Positions 18,984 to 27,613 of a DNA stretch of 64,000 nucleotides are shown here, in pieces. Made by a program: the position numbers and the translations under genes. Position 1 is the stretch's first letter. Each line of letters begins with the position of its first letter. The stretch lies in NCBI GenBank assembly GCA_016715465.1, contig JADKAA010000029.1:2666001-2730000 (forward strand). Reading direction: 5' to 3'. Source of the DNA: Saprospiraceae bacterium. GTDB taxonomy: Bacteria > Bacteroidota > Bacteroidia > Chitinophagales > Saprospiraceae. Under the pieces are notes generated by a model. That model worked only from the letters and a program-made list of their open reading frames with translations, was not told the origin of the DNA and did not search any database.

Positions 18984-19069
18984 TGAATTAGGAATTTTAG
19001 ATTTAGGAGTTAGGAATTGTGTCAATTAAAAAATTAATTCCTAATTCCTAATTCCTAAATCCTAATTCA
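18984..19069. repeat. Long inverted repeat of TAGGAATT units between convergent genes
   Basis: Two arms of about 30-35 bp built from TAGGAATT-like units, TGAATTAGGA at the left and TCCTAATTCA at the right, with an AT-rich loop (about 19019-19037). It lies between the stops of the response regulator and aroB and can act as a bidirectional terminator. The last codons of aroB (ELGFRN, stop) are read from the right arm. A related single-arm copy follows the FAH-family gene at about 61378-61403, so this is a dispersed repeat. Confidence 0.65.
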
Positions 19070-20112
19070 ATATACCAATTAATGGCTTGTATGATTTCTT
19101 CATCCTGTGCTTCGATGTCGTAGTTACCCTTGCCTATTTTTTCCAGCAGGGAAAACCGGATGATGCCACCTACGTTCTTTTTATCGAAGCGCATGGCCTT
19201 AAGGATGTCGTTAACCGGCGGCATGGACTTGTACTTATGTCCAAAAATCCGGATGATGTGATTTTTTATCCGGGCACATTCTTCGGCGGAAATAAATCCT
19301 CTTTGCATGGCAAGATGGGACTCACATACCATGCCAATGGCTATGGCATCACCGTGGGTTAAGGGGCGGTCGGTATCCATGAGCAGGCCTTCGATGGCGT
19401 GGCCAATGGTGTGGCCAAAGTTGAGGATTTTGCGCAGACCCTTTTCTTCCGGATCTTCGTTGACCACCCTGCTTTTAATTTCCAGGCTTTCTGCAATGAG
19501 TTTTTGAAATGGCAGGGAGGTAAGGTCTTCTGCGTGTTCTAAATCAGCCCAAGCCGCGGCATCTGCAATCAGGCAATGTTTCAGGATCTCTGCATATCCA
19601 CTTTGCAATTGTTTATAGGGCAGGGTTTTCAGAAAGCGCGTATGGATGATGACAGATTCCGGGTGGCGAAATACGCCCACCATATTTTTGTGGTGATCCA
19701 GGTCAATGCCCAGTTTTCCACCCACAGAAGCATCCACCTGAGCGAGCAAGGTCGTGGGCATTTGGATGAAACGCATGCCCCGCATGAAGGTGGCTGCACA
19801 AAAACCTCCCAGGTCACAAATCACGCCGCCGCCGAGGTTGATCAATACCGATTTGCGATCGGCACCATGGTGCAGCAAGCTGCGCCAAACAAAACCGGCG
19901 GTATCCAGGTTCTTCATTTTTTCGCCACCGTCTATTTGAATGATGGTGGCATTTTCCGGCAGTTCCTCGAGGATATGGACCAGACAGTTTTGTTCACTGT
20001 GTTCATCTACCAGCACAAAAACCGAACTGGCTTTCAGCTTGTCCAGGTATCCTGCAAGGGAAGCTGCTTCGTCCAGGAAAATTTGGTAGTCGCTACAATT
20101 GATTACTGCCAT
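19048..20112 (-). CDS. aroB: 3-dehydroquinate synthase
   Basis: A 354-residue AroB. NAD-binding and active-site blocks are visible: GGGVICDLGGFCAATFMRG, PTTLLAQVDASVGGKLGID, KNMVGVFRHPESVI, SGYAEILKH, and LNFGHTIGHAIE with the metal-binding histidines. It converts DAHP to 3-dehydroquinate, step two of the shikimate pathway. It overlaps the upstream ABM-domain gene by 10 bp. The C-terminal codons come from the adjacent inverted repeat, so the native end may have been remodelled. aroA lies about 3 kb away on the other strand. Confidence 0.95.
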   Translation of the reverse strand: MAVINCSDYQIFLDEAASLAGYLDKLKASSVFVLVDEHSEQNCLVHILEELPENATIIQIDGGEKMKNLDTAGFVWRSLLHHGADRKSVLINLGGGVICDLGGFCAATFMRGMRFIQMPTTLLAQVDASVGGKLGIDLDHHKNMVGVFRHPESVIIHTRFLKTLPYKQLQSGYAEILKHCLIADAAAWADLEHAEDLTSLPFQKLIAESLEIKSRVVNEDPEEKGLRKILNFGHTIGHAIEGLLMDTDRPLTHGDAIAIGMVCESHLAMQRGFISAEECARIKNHIIRIFGHKYKSMPPVNDILKAMRFDKKNVGGIIRFSLLEKIGKGNYDIEAQDEEIIQAINWYIELGFRN

Positions 20113-20408
20113 GATGATTTATTTTGAAGGACATCCAGGGTCCAGGCCTCAGCTTTCGCTGAAAACAATGCCTTGGTTTTGGCCCATACATCTGAAAAAA
20201 GAGCTGACTGCCGGTAAGCTTCCAGGTCCTGCTCACTATCCCAAATGCTGATCGTAAAAAAAACATTTTGGTGTATATGGTCGCGCAACAGGGTAAGGTC
20301 AACGAGGCCGGGAAAGTCGCCGATGGCCTGACGGCTCATGCGGAAGATTTCAAGAAAATCTTCGGTATTGTCTTCGCAAAAGGTAAGCTTTACTATCCGG
20401 GTGATCAT
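20103..20408 (-). CDS. ABM-domain (antibiotic biosynthesis monooxygenase-like) protein
   Basis: A 101-residue dimeric alpha/beta-barrel-type protein. The sequence ITRIVKLTFCEDNTEDFLEIF, GLVDLTLLRDHIHQNVFFTIS and WDSEQDLEAYRQSALFSDVW fits the ABM fold. Members include small monooxygenases and heme-degrading enzymes, but many have no known substrate. It sits between the SAM hydrolase and aroB genes, with its ATG one base past the upstream stop. The function in this operon is not known. Confidence 0.8.
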   Translation of the reverse strand: MITRIVKLTFCEDNTEDFLEIFRMSRQAIGDFPGLVDLTLLRDHIHQNVFFTISIWDSEQDLEAYRQSALFSDVWAKTKALFSAKAEAWTLDVLQNKSSWQ

Positions 20409-20409
20409 C

Positions 20410-21174
20410 TCAGTGGAAGTCTATTTGAATGGTTTCATTGGCAAACAGATGCAAGGTTGAACTTGCCTGACCCATATTGATCGCTATTTCGAGGAGGTTG
20501 GCCGAATTGAACCAGGCAAGGGTCTCACCATGCCCTACTTCACCGTAATGCCTGGAAAGCATTTCAATGGGTTCATTGGGTTTATAATAAATGGAAAACG
20601 CCCTGCCATCCCTCGATTTTTCAAAAAGTTCTTTGGAAAGATTGGTAATTACATTTTCGTATTGATCCACATGGATGATGGTTGCCTTTATTTGGTTTCC
20701 GGTCACCACTGGTCTGAAACTGATTCTCGAATTGTATTCTGTAACCGGCACGGAAAATTCATCCAGTGGCAGGCCGTGATGGATACAGGCAGCTGCGTGT
20801 GCATAGATCTGATGCACCTGTCTGCCTGTCAGCGTCGAAAGGTCGATGGTATGGACGTTTTGTAAGTCGTCAAACACCATTGAAAATACCCCGTTGTCCG
20901 GACCTATAAAATACATGCCCTCATTTTCAAAAACCAGATAAACGGGGTTTCGGTCATAATAATTATTGACAGAAATGATATTGATGCTTTCTTTGGGCAA
21001 GGAGGCCAGGATATTTTTCAGGTGGTAGGCCGCCAGGGAAATATCATATACGCGGACCGAGTGGGTCACATCGAGTATCCTGATGTGTTCACAGTTTTTA
21101 TACAAGGCAGCCTTCAGCTCAGCACTGTAATAATCGGTCGAACCATAGTCAGTGATCAACGAAATCAACTGCAT
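20410..21174 (-). CDS. SAM hydroxide adenosyltransferase family protein (DUF62)
   Basis: A 254-residue protein with the DUF62 layout: N-terminal ISLITDYGSTDYYSAELKAALY, RILDVTHSVRVYDISLAAYHL, and GPDNGVFSMVF in the active site. The C-terminal domain has IHVDQYENVITNLSK. Most bacterial members hydrolyse S-adenosylmethionine to adenosine and methionine; the chlorinase/fluorinase branch has a special halide loop that I do not recognise here. First gene of the unit with the ABM protein and aroB. Confidence 0.88.
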   Translation of the reverse strand: MQLISLITDYGSTDYYSAELKAALYKNCEHIRILDVTHSVRVYDISLAAYHLKNILASLPKESINIISVNNYYDRNPVYLVFENEGMYFIGPDNGVFSMVFDDLQNVHTIDLSTLTGRQVHQIYAHAAACIHHGLPLDEFSVPVTEYNSRISFRPVVTGNQIKATIIHVDQYENVITNLSKELFEKSRDGRAFSIYYKPNEPIEMLSRHYGEVGHGETLAWFNSANLLEIAINMGQASSTLHLFANETIQIDFH

Positions 21175-21383
21175 GGCTTAAAAATTTAACTTTTTTTGAA
21201 CCTTCTTCACGAAAGAAATAATTATCATTGTATATAATTATGAATAAGGATTTCAGTTTTTTGATTTGTGCAGTAAACATGATCAAAGGCCTTCCTCCAT
21301 TCGTTGCACAAAGTAAGAAAAACTAATGCTAATATTTTATTTAAATTTTTATTGTAACATTTAAACCAATAATAATCAACATA

Positions 21384-22442
21384 TTGAAAGAAAATAACCC
21401 TGGTACTCTCAGCGAAATCCAAATTACCTTCGAAGGCATAGAACCCATAGAATTGTATGGTGAAGGAGATTCAAAGTTAAAAATTATCAAACGCGTATAT
21501 CCCGACGTAAAAATCGTAACCCGGGGCACCCACCTCAAACTGATCGGTGATGCCGAACAGACCGAAGAGCTCAGGGACAGGTTTGAGCTTATGATACAAA
21601 TGTTAAGGCAGAAACAGGGCCTTTCCATTCAGACCCTCATAGATTTGCTCAATGGAAACAACCCGATGGCCAATAAAATTGTGGACAATAATCCGGGAAA
21701 TGTCATTGTGTATGGCCGCGACGGTAAGCCCATCAAAGCCAAAACCATCAATCAGAAAAAACTGGTAGAATCGAGCAGACGCAATGACATTGCATTTGCC
21801 ATTGGGCCTGCGGGTACCGGTAAAACCTATACTGCAGTGGCTATGGCCGTTGCTGCGCTGAAAAACAAGACAGTAAAAAAGATCATCCTCACCAGACCTG
21901 CGGTTGAAGCAGGGGAAAACCTCGGATTTTTACCGGGAGATCTCAAGGAGAAGGTTGACCCCTACCTGCGTCCTTTGTACGATGCCCTGGAGGACCTCTT
22001 TCCGATGGATAAGCTCAAGTTTTTTATGGAAAACAATACCATAGAAGTAGCTCCACTGGCCTTTATGCGCGGTCGTACGCTCGACAATGCCTTTATCATC
22101 CTGGATGAGGCCCAAAACTGTACCTCGCCTCAATTGAAGATGTTTCTCACCAGACTTGGCCCAAATGCCAAGTGCATCATTACCGGTGACCTTTCCCAGA
22201 TAGACTTGCCGCCGTCCCAAAGCAGCGGGCTCATCCGCGCGCTGAACATCCTGGAAAACATCGATGGCATCGGTGTCGTGTATCTCAATGAAGAAGACGT
22301 GGTAAGACACCGGTTGGTGAAAGAAATCATCAAACGATACAACGAATCCGATGAGAAACTGAAAATAGAAATGGAAAAGAAAAAAGCGGAAAAAATTGCC
22401 GCGGCAGAACAAAGAAAACAAGAATACAGGGAAGGATTATGA
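21384..22442 (+). CDS. phoH: PhoH-like ATPase
   Basis: A 352-residue protein with a KH-like N-terminal region and a PhoH ATPase core: Walker A GPAGTGKTYTAVAMAV near residue 140, ILTRPAVEAGENLGFLPGDL, Walker B AFIILDEAQNCT, and ITGDLSQIDLP. The start is TTG at 21384; codons before it are not in keeping with the family. The C-terminal tail is Lys/Glu-rich. PhoH proteins are ATP-binding RNA-metabolism or stress proteins. The stop overlaps the start of the OsmC gene by 4 bp. Confidence 0.93.
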   Translation: MKENNPGTLSEIQITFEGIEPIELYGEGDSKLKIIKRVYPDVKIVTRGTHLKLIGDAEQTEELRDRFELMIQMLRQKQGLSIQTLIDLLNGNNPMANKIVDNNPGNVIVYGRDGKPIKAKTINQKKLVESSRRNDIAFAIGPAGTGKTYTAVAMAVAALKNKTVKKIILTRPAVEAGENLGFLPGDLKEKVDPYLRPLYDALEDLFPMDKLKFFMENNTIEVAPLAFMRGRTLDNAFIILDEAQNCTSPQLKMFLTRLGPNAKCIITGDLSQIDLPPSQSSGLIRALNILENIDGIGVVYLNEEDVVRHRLVKEIIKRYNESDEKLKIEMEKKKAEKIAAAEQRKQEYREGL

Positions 22443-22846
22443 CATCAAAAGTAATTTATCAACAGGGCCTGCATACGGTTGCCACACACATACGAAGCGG
22501 TAAGTCCATTGAGACCGATGCCCCAGTGGACAATAACGGCAAGGGCGAAGCTTTTTCTCCTACCGATCTCATGGCCACTTCACTGGCATCCTGTATGCTT
22601 ACCATCATGGGTCTCACCGCTGAAAAAAGCGACATTGACATAGACCGGACAGAGGTAGAAGTGCTAAAAATCATGTGAGAAAACCCGCGAAGGATTGTGG
22701 GCATCCACCTCAAAATGATAATGCCTCCTATCGAATACACGGACAAGGAAAAAAGTCTGCTCAGTCATGCAGCCCTTCATTGTCCGGTGATGAAAAGCAT
22801 CCATCCCGACATCGACGTAAAACTCGATATCGTCTGGTATGCGTAA
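22439..22846 (+). CDS. OsmC/Ohr-family protein with an in-frame TGA
   Basis: An OsmC-like peroxide reductase frame of 135 codons. The first 79 residues include the first redox cysteine in MATSLASCMLTIMG. A TGA at 22676-22678 interrupts the frame, and the same frame then continues ENPRRIVGIHLKM ... LLSHAALHCPVMKS, carrying the second catalytic cysteine, to the TAA at 22844. The full open frame matches a normal OsmC length; the truncated 79-residue product would lack the second cysteine. I infer a point mutation or sequence error, not a selenocysteine site. The gene is coupled to phoH (4-bp overlap) and aroA (8-bp overlap). Confidence 0.8.
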
Positions 22847-24127
22847 AGCCGTAAAACTCTCATCGCCCAACCAGCGAATTCAGGGCACCATAGTCCTGGG
22901 TGGTTCAAAAAGCATATCCAACCGCGCTTTGATGATCAGGGCACTGTGTCCAAAACCATTTGAAGTAATCAACGCCTCTGTCAGCGACGATACCCTGGCC
23001 ATGGAGCGCTTGCTGGCGCAGGGAGAAGGCGTGCTGGATGCCGGACATGCGGGGACCACCCTCCGTTTCCTCACGGCCTATTTTGCCTTTAAAGACGGCA
23101 CCCAACACCTTACAGGCTCTGACCGTATGCAGCAACGACCCATCCAGGCCCTGGTAGATGCCTTAAATCATCTGGGTGCTGATATTCGTTATACGAAACA
23201 GGAAGGATATCCTCCCCTCGACATTCATGCCCCCCAAAAAAGTCCCGGCCACCGGGTCCAATTGGATGCTGGCATCAGTTCGCAATACATCTCGGCGCTG
23301 TTGATGATCGCACCCACATTTCCGCAGGGTTTGGAGATCCAGCTCACGGGCACAGCCGTATCTGAGCCCTACCTCAAGATGACCCTGAACATGATGTCCT
23401 ATTTTGGGGTGAGTCACCAATGGAAGGATGACATCATTTCGATCGCCCCACAGGAATATCAGCCGCGCAATTATTTTGTGGAGGCAGACTGGTCTTCGGC
23501 ATCGTATTATTTTAGCCTTGCTGCTTTGGCGAAAGAGGCCGATATCATCCTCAAAGGCTTAAGCCGGCAAAGCATGCAGGGCGATGCCGCCATTGAGGCC
23601 CTGGCACCGCAGTTTGGAGTTGAGACAACCTGGATCGATGATACACAACTTAGGCTGAGTAAATCAGCACCGGCATCCATTTCTCCATTTTTAGAATATG
23701 ACTTTATCGGTCAGCCGGATATAGCCCAAACGGTTTTTATCCTGTGTGGTGGCCTGGGAATGCAGGGTCTTTTTACCGGACTGCAGACCTTACACCTCAA
23801 GGAAACAGACCGCATTCAGGCTTGTAAAGCAGCATTGGCCAAGGTGGGCGTTGTACTGTCAAAAGTGCCGGCGCGGTTTATGAAAAATGACCCGCGTGAA
23901 TTTTATATGCAGGACGGAAAAGCCGAATATCAGGATATACCGGTTTTGAAACCCATGACGACCACCGCATGGCCATGTCCCTGGCACCACTAGCATTGCA
24001 GCACCCCATTGTCATCCAGGATGCGGAAGTGGTTAATAAGTCATACCCCGGATTTTGGGAAGACCTCGTTTCCATTGGAATGGATGTGGAAGAGATATCA
24101 ACAACAGGAGAAACGCTTTCTGTATAG
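22839..24127 (+). CDS. aroA: EPSP synthase, frameshifted near its 3' end
   Basis: 3-phosphoshikimate 1-carboxyvinyltransferase. N-terminal GSKSISNRALMIRAL, GHAGTTLRFLTAY, DRMQQRPIQAL, LDAGISSQYISALL and LKETDRIQACKAAL are diagnostic. The frame from 22839 ends early at 23993 with an unrelated tail. The true C terminus (THDDHRMAMSLAPLAL ... VVNKSYPGFWEDL) is in another frame up to the TAG at 24125. The shift maps to the T-run 23944-23947, where one added T restores the frame. A missing base in the sequence is the simplest reason, as EPSP synthase is needed for aromatic synthesis. Confidence 0.92.
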
Positions 24128-24173
24128 GGCAGATAATTGTGCGGAGAGATTTCCCCTTTTCACCGGCAGGAAT

Positions 24174-24181
24174 TAACTTTG
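24174..24181 (+). promoter_or_regulatory. Candidate -7 box for the ROK kinase gene
   Basis: TAACTTTG matches TAnnTTTG, 34 nt before the ATG at 24216. Confidence 0.45.
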
Positions 24182-24215
24182 GAAGATTTAGATCAAACGT
24201 TTAAAACAAGCGCAC

Positions 24216-25115
24216 ATGGACTATGTACTGGGTATTGATTTGGGGGGTACCAAGATCGAAGCCGCCCTGCTCGATAAAACTACCTTCGAGGTGGTGGATC
24301 GAAAACGCATAGACACGGAAGCCAGCGGTGGATATGACCACATCCTTGGGCGAATTGCCGGCTTGATTCAGGACATCAGTACCACCAATCAATTTAAGCC
24401 CATAAGGGTAGGAATGGCCACACCCGGCACCCGGGATCCGCAGACGGGCCTCATGAAAAACTGCAATACCACAGTGCTCAACGGGCGGCCCATGAAAGAA
24501 GATTTAAGCCGCATGCTCGGTATGGAATTGGTTTTGAGCAACGATGCCAATTGTTTTGCCATTGCAGAAACCAAATTGGGCATTGTCAGGGATAAAATGC
24601 CGGAGGCAGACGTAGTTTTTGGCGTCATCATGGGTACAGGCGTAGGGGGAGGTCTGGTCGTCAATGGCATGGTGGTTGGAGGCCGGCAGGGCATAGGCGG
24701 TGAATGGGGCCACAATTTTCTCGATGAATCGGGTGGCCCATGTTATTGCGGAAAAACCGGTTGTGTGGAAAGGATGATCTCCGGACCGGCATTAGAAGCC
24801 TTTTATGCTAAAATCAGTGGGACGGAAAAAAAATTGAAAAACATTGTAGAGGAATACCGCCAGGGCAATTCTCCATTTGCATCTCAAACGATGGAGCGTT
24901 TGTTTGAAAATTTTGGTAAGGCCATTTCTGTGGTCATCAACATTGTAGATCCCGATGTGATCGTCATCGGAGGGGGAGTAGGCAACATCGACGAACTGTA
25001 CACCGAAGGGGTGGAACGGGTAAAAAAACATGTGTTCAATCACAAGCTCGACACGGTATTTATGAAACCCAAACTGGGCGACAGTGCCGGTGTGTATGGA
25101 GCAGCCATGCTCTGA
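24216..25115 (+). CDS. ROK-family sugar kinase
   Basis: A 299-residue ROK protein without an N-terminal HTH, so a kinase rather than a repressor. It has the phosphate-binding GIDLGGTKIEAALLD, GMATPGTRDP, catalytic Asp in LVLSNDANCFAIAE, GVIMGTGVGGGLVVNG, and the zinc-binding HNF ... CYCGKTGCVERMISGPAL. Likely a glucokinase or fructokinase; sequence alone does not settle the sugar. It has its own promoter box and no sugar-transport neighbours. Confidence 0.88.
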   Translation: MDYVLGIDLGGTKIEAALLDKTTFEVVDRKRIDTEASGGYDHILGRIAGLIQDISTTNQFKPIRVGMATPGTRDPQTGLMKNCNTTVLNGRPMKEDLSRMLGMELVLSNDANCFAIAETKLGIVRDKMPEADVVFGVIMGTGVGGGLVVNGMVVGGRQGIGGEWGHNFLDESGGPCYCGKTGCVERMISGPALEAFYAKISGTEKKLKNIVEEYRQGNSPFASQTMERLFENFGKAISVVINIVDPDVIVIGGGVGNIDELYTEGVERVKKHVFNHKLDTVFMKPKLGDSAGVYGAAML

Positions 25116-25180
25116 ACAGGTTTAAGAATTATTTAATACGCCAATGGCCCCCAGCCTCCATCCGGCGCTGAAAGAATGTG

Positions 25181-25188
25181 TATCTTTG
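25181..25188 (+). promoter_or_regulatory. -7 box for the ABC exporter operon
   Basis: TATCTTTG matches TAnnTTTG, 20 nt before the ATG at 25208. It lies inside a longer open frame beginning GTG at 25178, which argues for the ATG start. No Zur-like palindrome like the one at 14479 is seen here. Confidence 0.55.
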
Positions 25189-25207
25189 TGTACTTATTTC
25201 AAAGAAC

Positions 25208-25837
25208 ATGTTAAAAACAAGAGGGGTCTCTTTTGAGTATAAAGGGGGAAGCGTACTGAAGTTCCCCGATATCGAGGCGAAGGAAAAAGAAAGTATGTTG
25301 CTCCTGGGCAGGTCGGGCATTGGAAAGACCACCTTGCTGCACTTACTCGGTGGACTGATGCAGCCTGCTACCGGCACCATTGCGGTGGATCAGCAAGACC
25401 TGGCTTTGCTTTCCGGCAGGAACCTCGACCGGTTTCGCGGCAATCACATCGGCATCGTTTTTCAGCAAAATCATTTCATCGAATCGCTCAATGTAGTGGA
25501 GAACATTACCCTGGCCCAAACCCTCATCGGACTTAAGGCAGATCGCAATCGCGCCATGCATTTGCTGGATCATTTGGGCTTAAAGGGTAAAGAATATAAA
25601 AAGACACACCAGCTTTCCCAGGGAGAGCGCCAAAGGGTAGCCATTGCCCGGGCCGTGATCAATAAACCCGGCCTCATTTTGGCTGATGAGCCCACCTCGG
25701 CGCTGGATGACATCCATTGTGAAATTGTTTTTCGCATGCTGGAAGACCAGGCCATTCAGGAAAACTCTGCACTGGTCATCGTCACCCACGATACGCGATT
25801 GAAAGACCTGGTTAAACAACAAATCGTATTACAATGA
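25208..25837 (+). CDS. ABC transporter ATP-binding protein (LolD/MacB class)
   Basis: A 209-residue ABC ATPase: Walker A GRSGIGKTTLLHLL, Q-loop VFQQNHFIE, signature LSQGERQRVAIARA, Walker B LILADEPTSALD and the switch His in IVTHDTRL. It belongs to the LolD/MacB/FtsE class, which pairs with FtsX-fold permeases. The ATG at 25208 is chosen because the promoter box lies just before it. The stop overlaps the permease start by 4 bp. Confidence 0.9.
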   Translation: MLKTRGVSFEYKGGSVLKFPDIEAKEKESMLLLGRSGIGKTTLLHLLGGLMQPATGTIAVDQQDLALLSGRNLDRFRGNHIGIVFQQNHFIESLNVVENITLAQTLIGLKADRNRAMHLLDHLGLKGKEYKKTHQLSQGERQRVAIARAVINKPGLILADEPTSALDDIHCEIVFRMLEDQAIQENSALVIVTHDTRLKDLVKQQIVLQ

Positions 25838-27111
25838 GGCAAACGATCATCCTGGCTGTTAAAAACCTGTTCAATAAGCCACTGAATTTGTTGTTGAGCC
25901 TCATCCTTTTTGCCCTGGGAGTAGGACTCATTTCTTTTCTGCTGCTCTTCAATTCCCAACTGAAAGAAAAATTTGAAGCCAACCTGGCAGGCATCGACCT
26001 GGTCATTGGTGCAAAGGGCAGTCCGTTGCAACTGATCCTGTGTAACATGTACCACATCGACAATCCTACCGGCAACATCAACATCAAAGACGCCAAACCC
26101 TTTCTCAATCCAAGGCACCCGCTCATCAAGCTGGCTGTGCCCTTGTCCCTGGGTGACAACTACCGGTCATTCAGGATTGTAGGAACCAATCACGACATCT
26201 TAAAACTATACAATGCCAGTCTTGACCAGGGCAAACTCTGGGCCGATGAACTCGAGGTGACCCTGGGAGCCTCTGTTGCCGAAAAATCGGGTTTAAAAGT
26301 CGGAGACCTGTTCGTGAGTTCCCATGGTTTTGATGAAGACCCCGACCTGGCGCATGACCATGCCAAATTTAAAGTAGTGGGAACATTGAAACCCAGCGGC
26401 ACCGTAGTGGACCAACTGATATTGACACGCACCTCATCGATCTGGACCATGCACGCCCATGAAGCAGCGGATACAGCAGAAGCCGGCCATGTACATGAAA
26501 CAGCCATGGATACAACCCATGCCCATGACAACAGCAACCTGGATTTGCTCGCACATCCCGATGAACAAATCACCTCAATCCTTGTGCTCTATAAAAGTTC
26601 AAGCAATTATCAGGCGCTGAACATGCCCAGGGCCATCAACGAAAATACCGCCATGCAGGCCGCATCCCCGGCGTACGAAATCAACAAATTATACAGCATG
26701 ATTGGCACCGGTACCGAAACCATCCGGTACATTGCCCTGCTCATCGCTTTTGTTTCCATGATCAGCATTTTCATTTCGTTATACCGTTCGATGAAGGAGC
26801 GCAAATACGAACTGGCCCTGCTCCGGGTCATGGGTTCGGGTCGCGGTAATTTGTTTGGCCTCATTTTGGTGGAGGGCGTTTTTATTGCTTTGCTGGGCTG
26901 GCTGCTTGGCACGGTGTTAAGCCATGTAGGCATGGCCGTGCTGGGACACTACATGAGTGCCGATTTCCGGTATAATTTTTCGGCCACTACCTTGCTGACA
27001 GATGAGTGGTGGCTGCTGGTGATTTCCCTGCTATTGGGTGGAGTAGCCGCCATCATCCCCGCATGGAGTGCGGCCAGAACAGACATCAATAAGACACTGG
27101 GTGAGAAGTAG
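25834..27111 (+). CDS. FtsX-fold ABC permease with a His-rich loop
   Basis: A 425-residue permease with the MacB/FtsX layout: N-terminal helix (NLLLSLILFALGVGLISFLLL), a large extracytoplasmic domain, and three C-terminal helices (from YIALLIAFVSMISIFISLY to LLVISLLLGGVAAIIPAWSA). In the extracytoplasmic domain, around residues 205-240, is a His/Asp/Glu-rich segment (HAHEAADTAEAGHVHE, then TTHAHD) that looks like a metal-binding loop. With the ATPase upstream and the CFFCG proteins downstream, this suggests a mechanotransmission-type ABC system handling a metal or metalloprotein. Confidence 0.88.
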   Translation: MRQTIILAVKNLFNKPLNLLLSLILFALGVGLISFLLLFNSQLKEKFEANLAGIDLVIGAKGSPLQLILCNMYHIDNPTGNINIKDAKPFLNPRHPLIKLAVPLSLGDNYRSFRIVGTNHDILKLYNASLDQGKLWADELEVTLGASVAEKSGLKVGDLFVSSHGFDEDPDLAHDHAKFKVVGTLKPSGTVVDQLILTRTSSIWTMHAHEAADTAEAGHVHETAMDTTHAHDNSNLDLLAHPDEQITSILVLYKSSSNYQALNMPRAINENTAMQAASPAYEINKLYSMIGTGTETIRYIALLIAFVSMISIFISLYRSMKERKYELALLRVMGSGRGNLFGLILVEGVFIALLGWLLGTVLSHVGMAVLGHYMSADFRYNFSATTLLTDEWWLLVISLLLGGVAAIIPAWSAARTDINKTLGEK

Positions 27112-27166
27112 TAAAATAGCCCGCGAGCCCGGTAACAATTTAGAGCCAAATGGCGTTGTACACCAT

Positions 27167-27613
27167 ATGCGGAACTCATTTATTATAGGCCTCATGGCTT
27201 TGTGCATGCCGGTTTTTGGCCAGGCACAAAAATCTTCCTGGCCCACTCTGGCTATGGTGTCCACCACCACATCTTATGATGCCTCTTTTGGCATAGAAGT
27301 TAAAAAAGTAAAGGTGAGTGCTGCGGTAAAAGCCATGGCAGATACCGAAATCCAACTCGACGGCTACATCATTCCGCTTACAGGGAAGCTGGCTCAGAAT
27401 CATTTTATGCTCTCCAAGTTCAGCGAAAAAATGTGTTTTTTCTGTGGAAAGGCAGGCCCGGAAACTGCGGCCCAGGTATTTCTGGCCGGCGGAAAAAAAA
27501 TTCCCTATACCGATGAAAAAATAAGTGTGCGGGGAAAACTGCGCATCAACGAACAAGATCCATCCGGCCTGCTGTACACCCTGGAACAGGCCACCATAAT
27601 TGAAAATCAATGA
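27167..27613 (+). CDS. Exported CFFCG-motif protein (DUF3299-like), copy 1
   Basis: A 148-residue exported protein. The ATG at 27167 starts a signal peptide (MRNSFIIGLMALCMPVFGQA); an upstream in-frame ATG overlaps the permease gene and adds no sensible leader. The mature part has IQLDGYIIPLTG and the motif MCFFCGKAGPETAAQVF, then a C-terminal strand pattern shared with the next gene. It resembles DUF3299 proteins, found beside ABC exporters in zinc-responsive operons of other bacteria (from memory, the PA4063-PA4066 region of Pseudomonas). Two close cysteines could bind metal or be redox-active. Confidence 0.7.
   Translation: MRNSFIIGLMALCMPVFGQAQKSSWPTLAMVSTTTSYDASFGIEVKKVKVSAAVKAMADTEIQLDGYIIPLTGKLAQNHFMLSKFSEKMCFFCGKAGPETAAQVFLAGGKKIPYTDEKISVRGKLRINEQDPSGLLYTLEQATIIENQ

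Noticed and set aside
22676..22678. Selenocysteine codon in OsmC
   Set aside because: The position is not a redox site in the family and no clear downstream hairpin of the bacterial type was seen; a point change is simpler.
25178..25207. GTG at 25178 as the ABC ATPase start
   Set aside because: It coincides with the TATCTTTG promoter box; ATG 25208 gives the usual N terminus.
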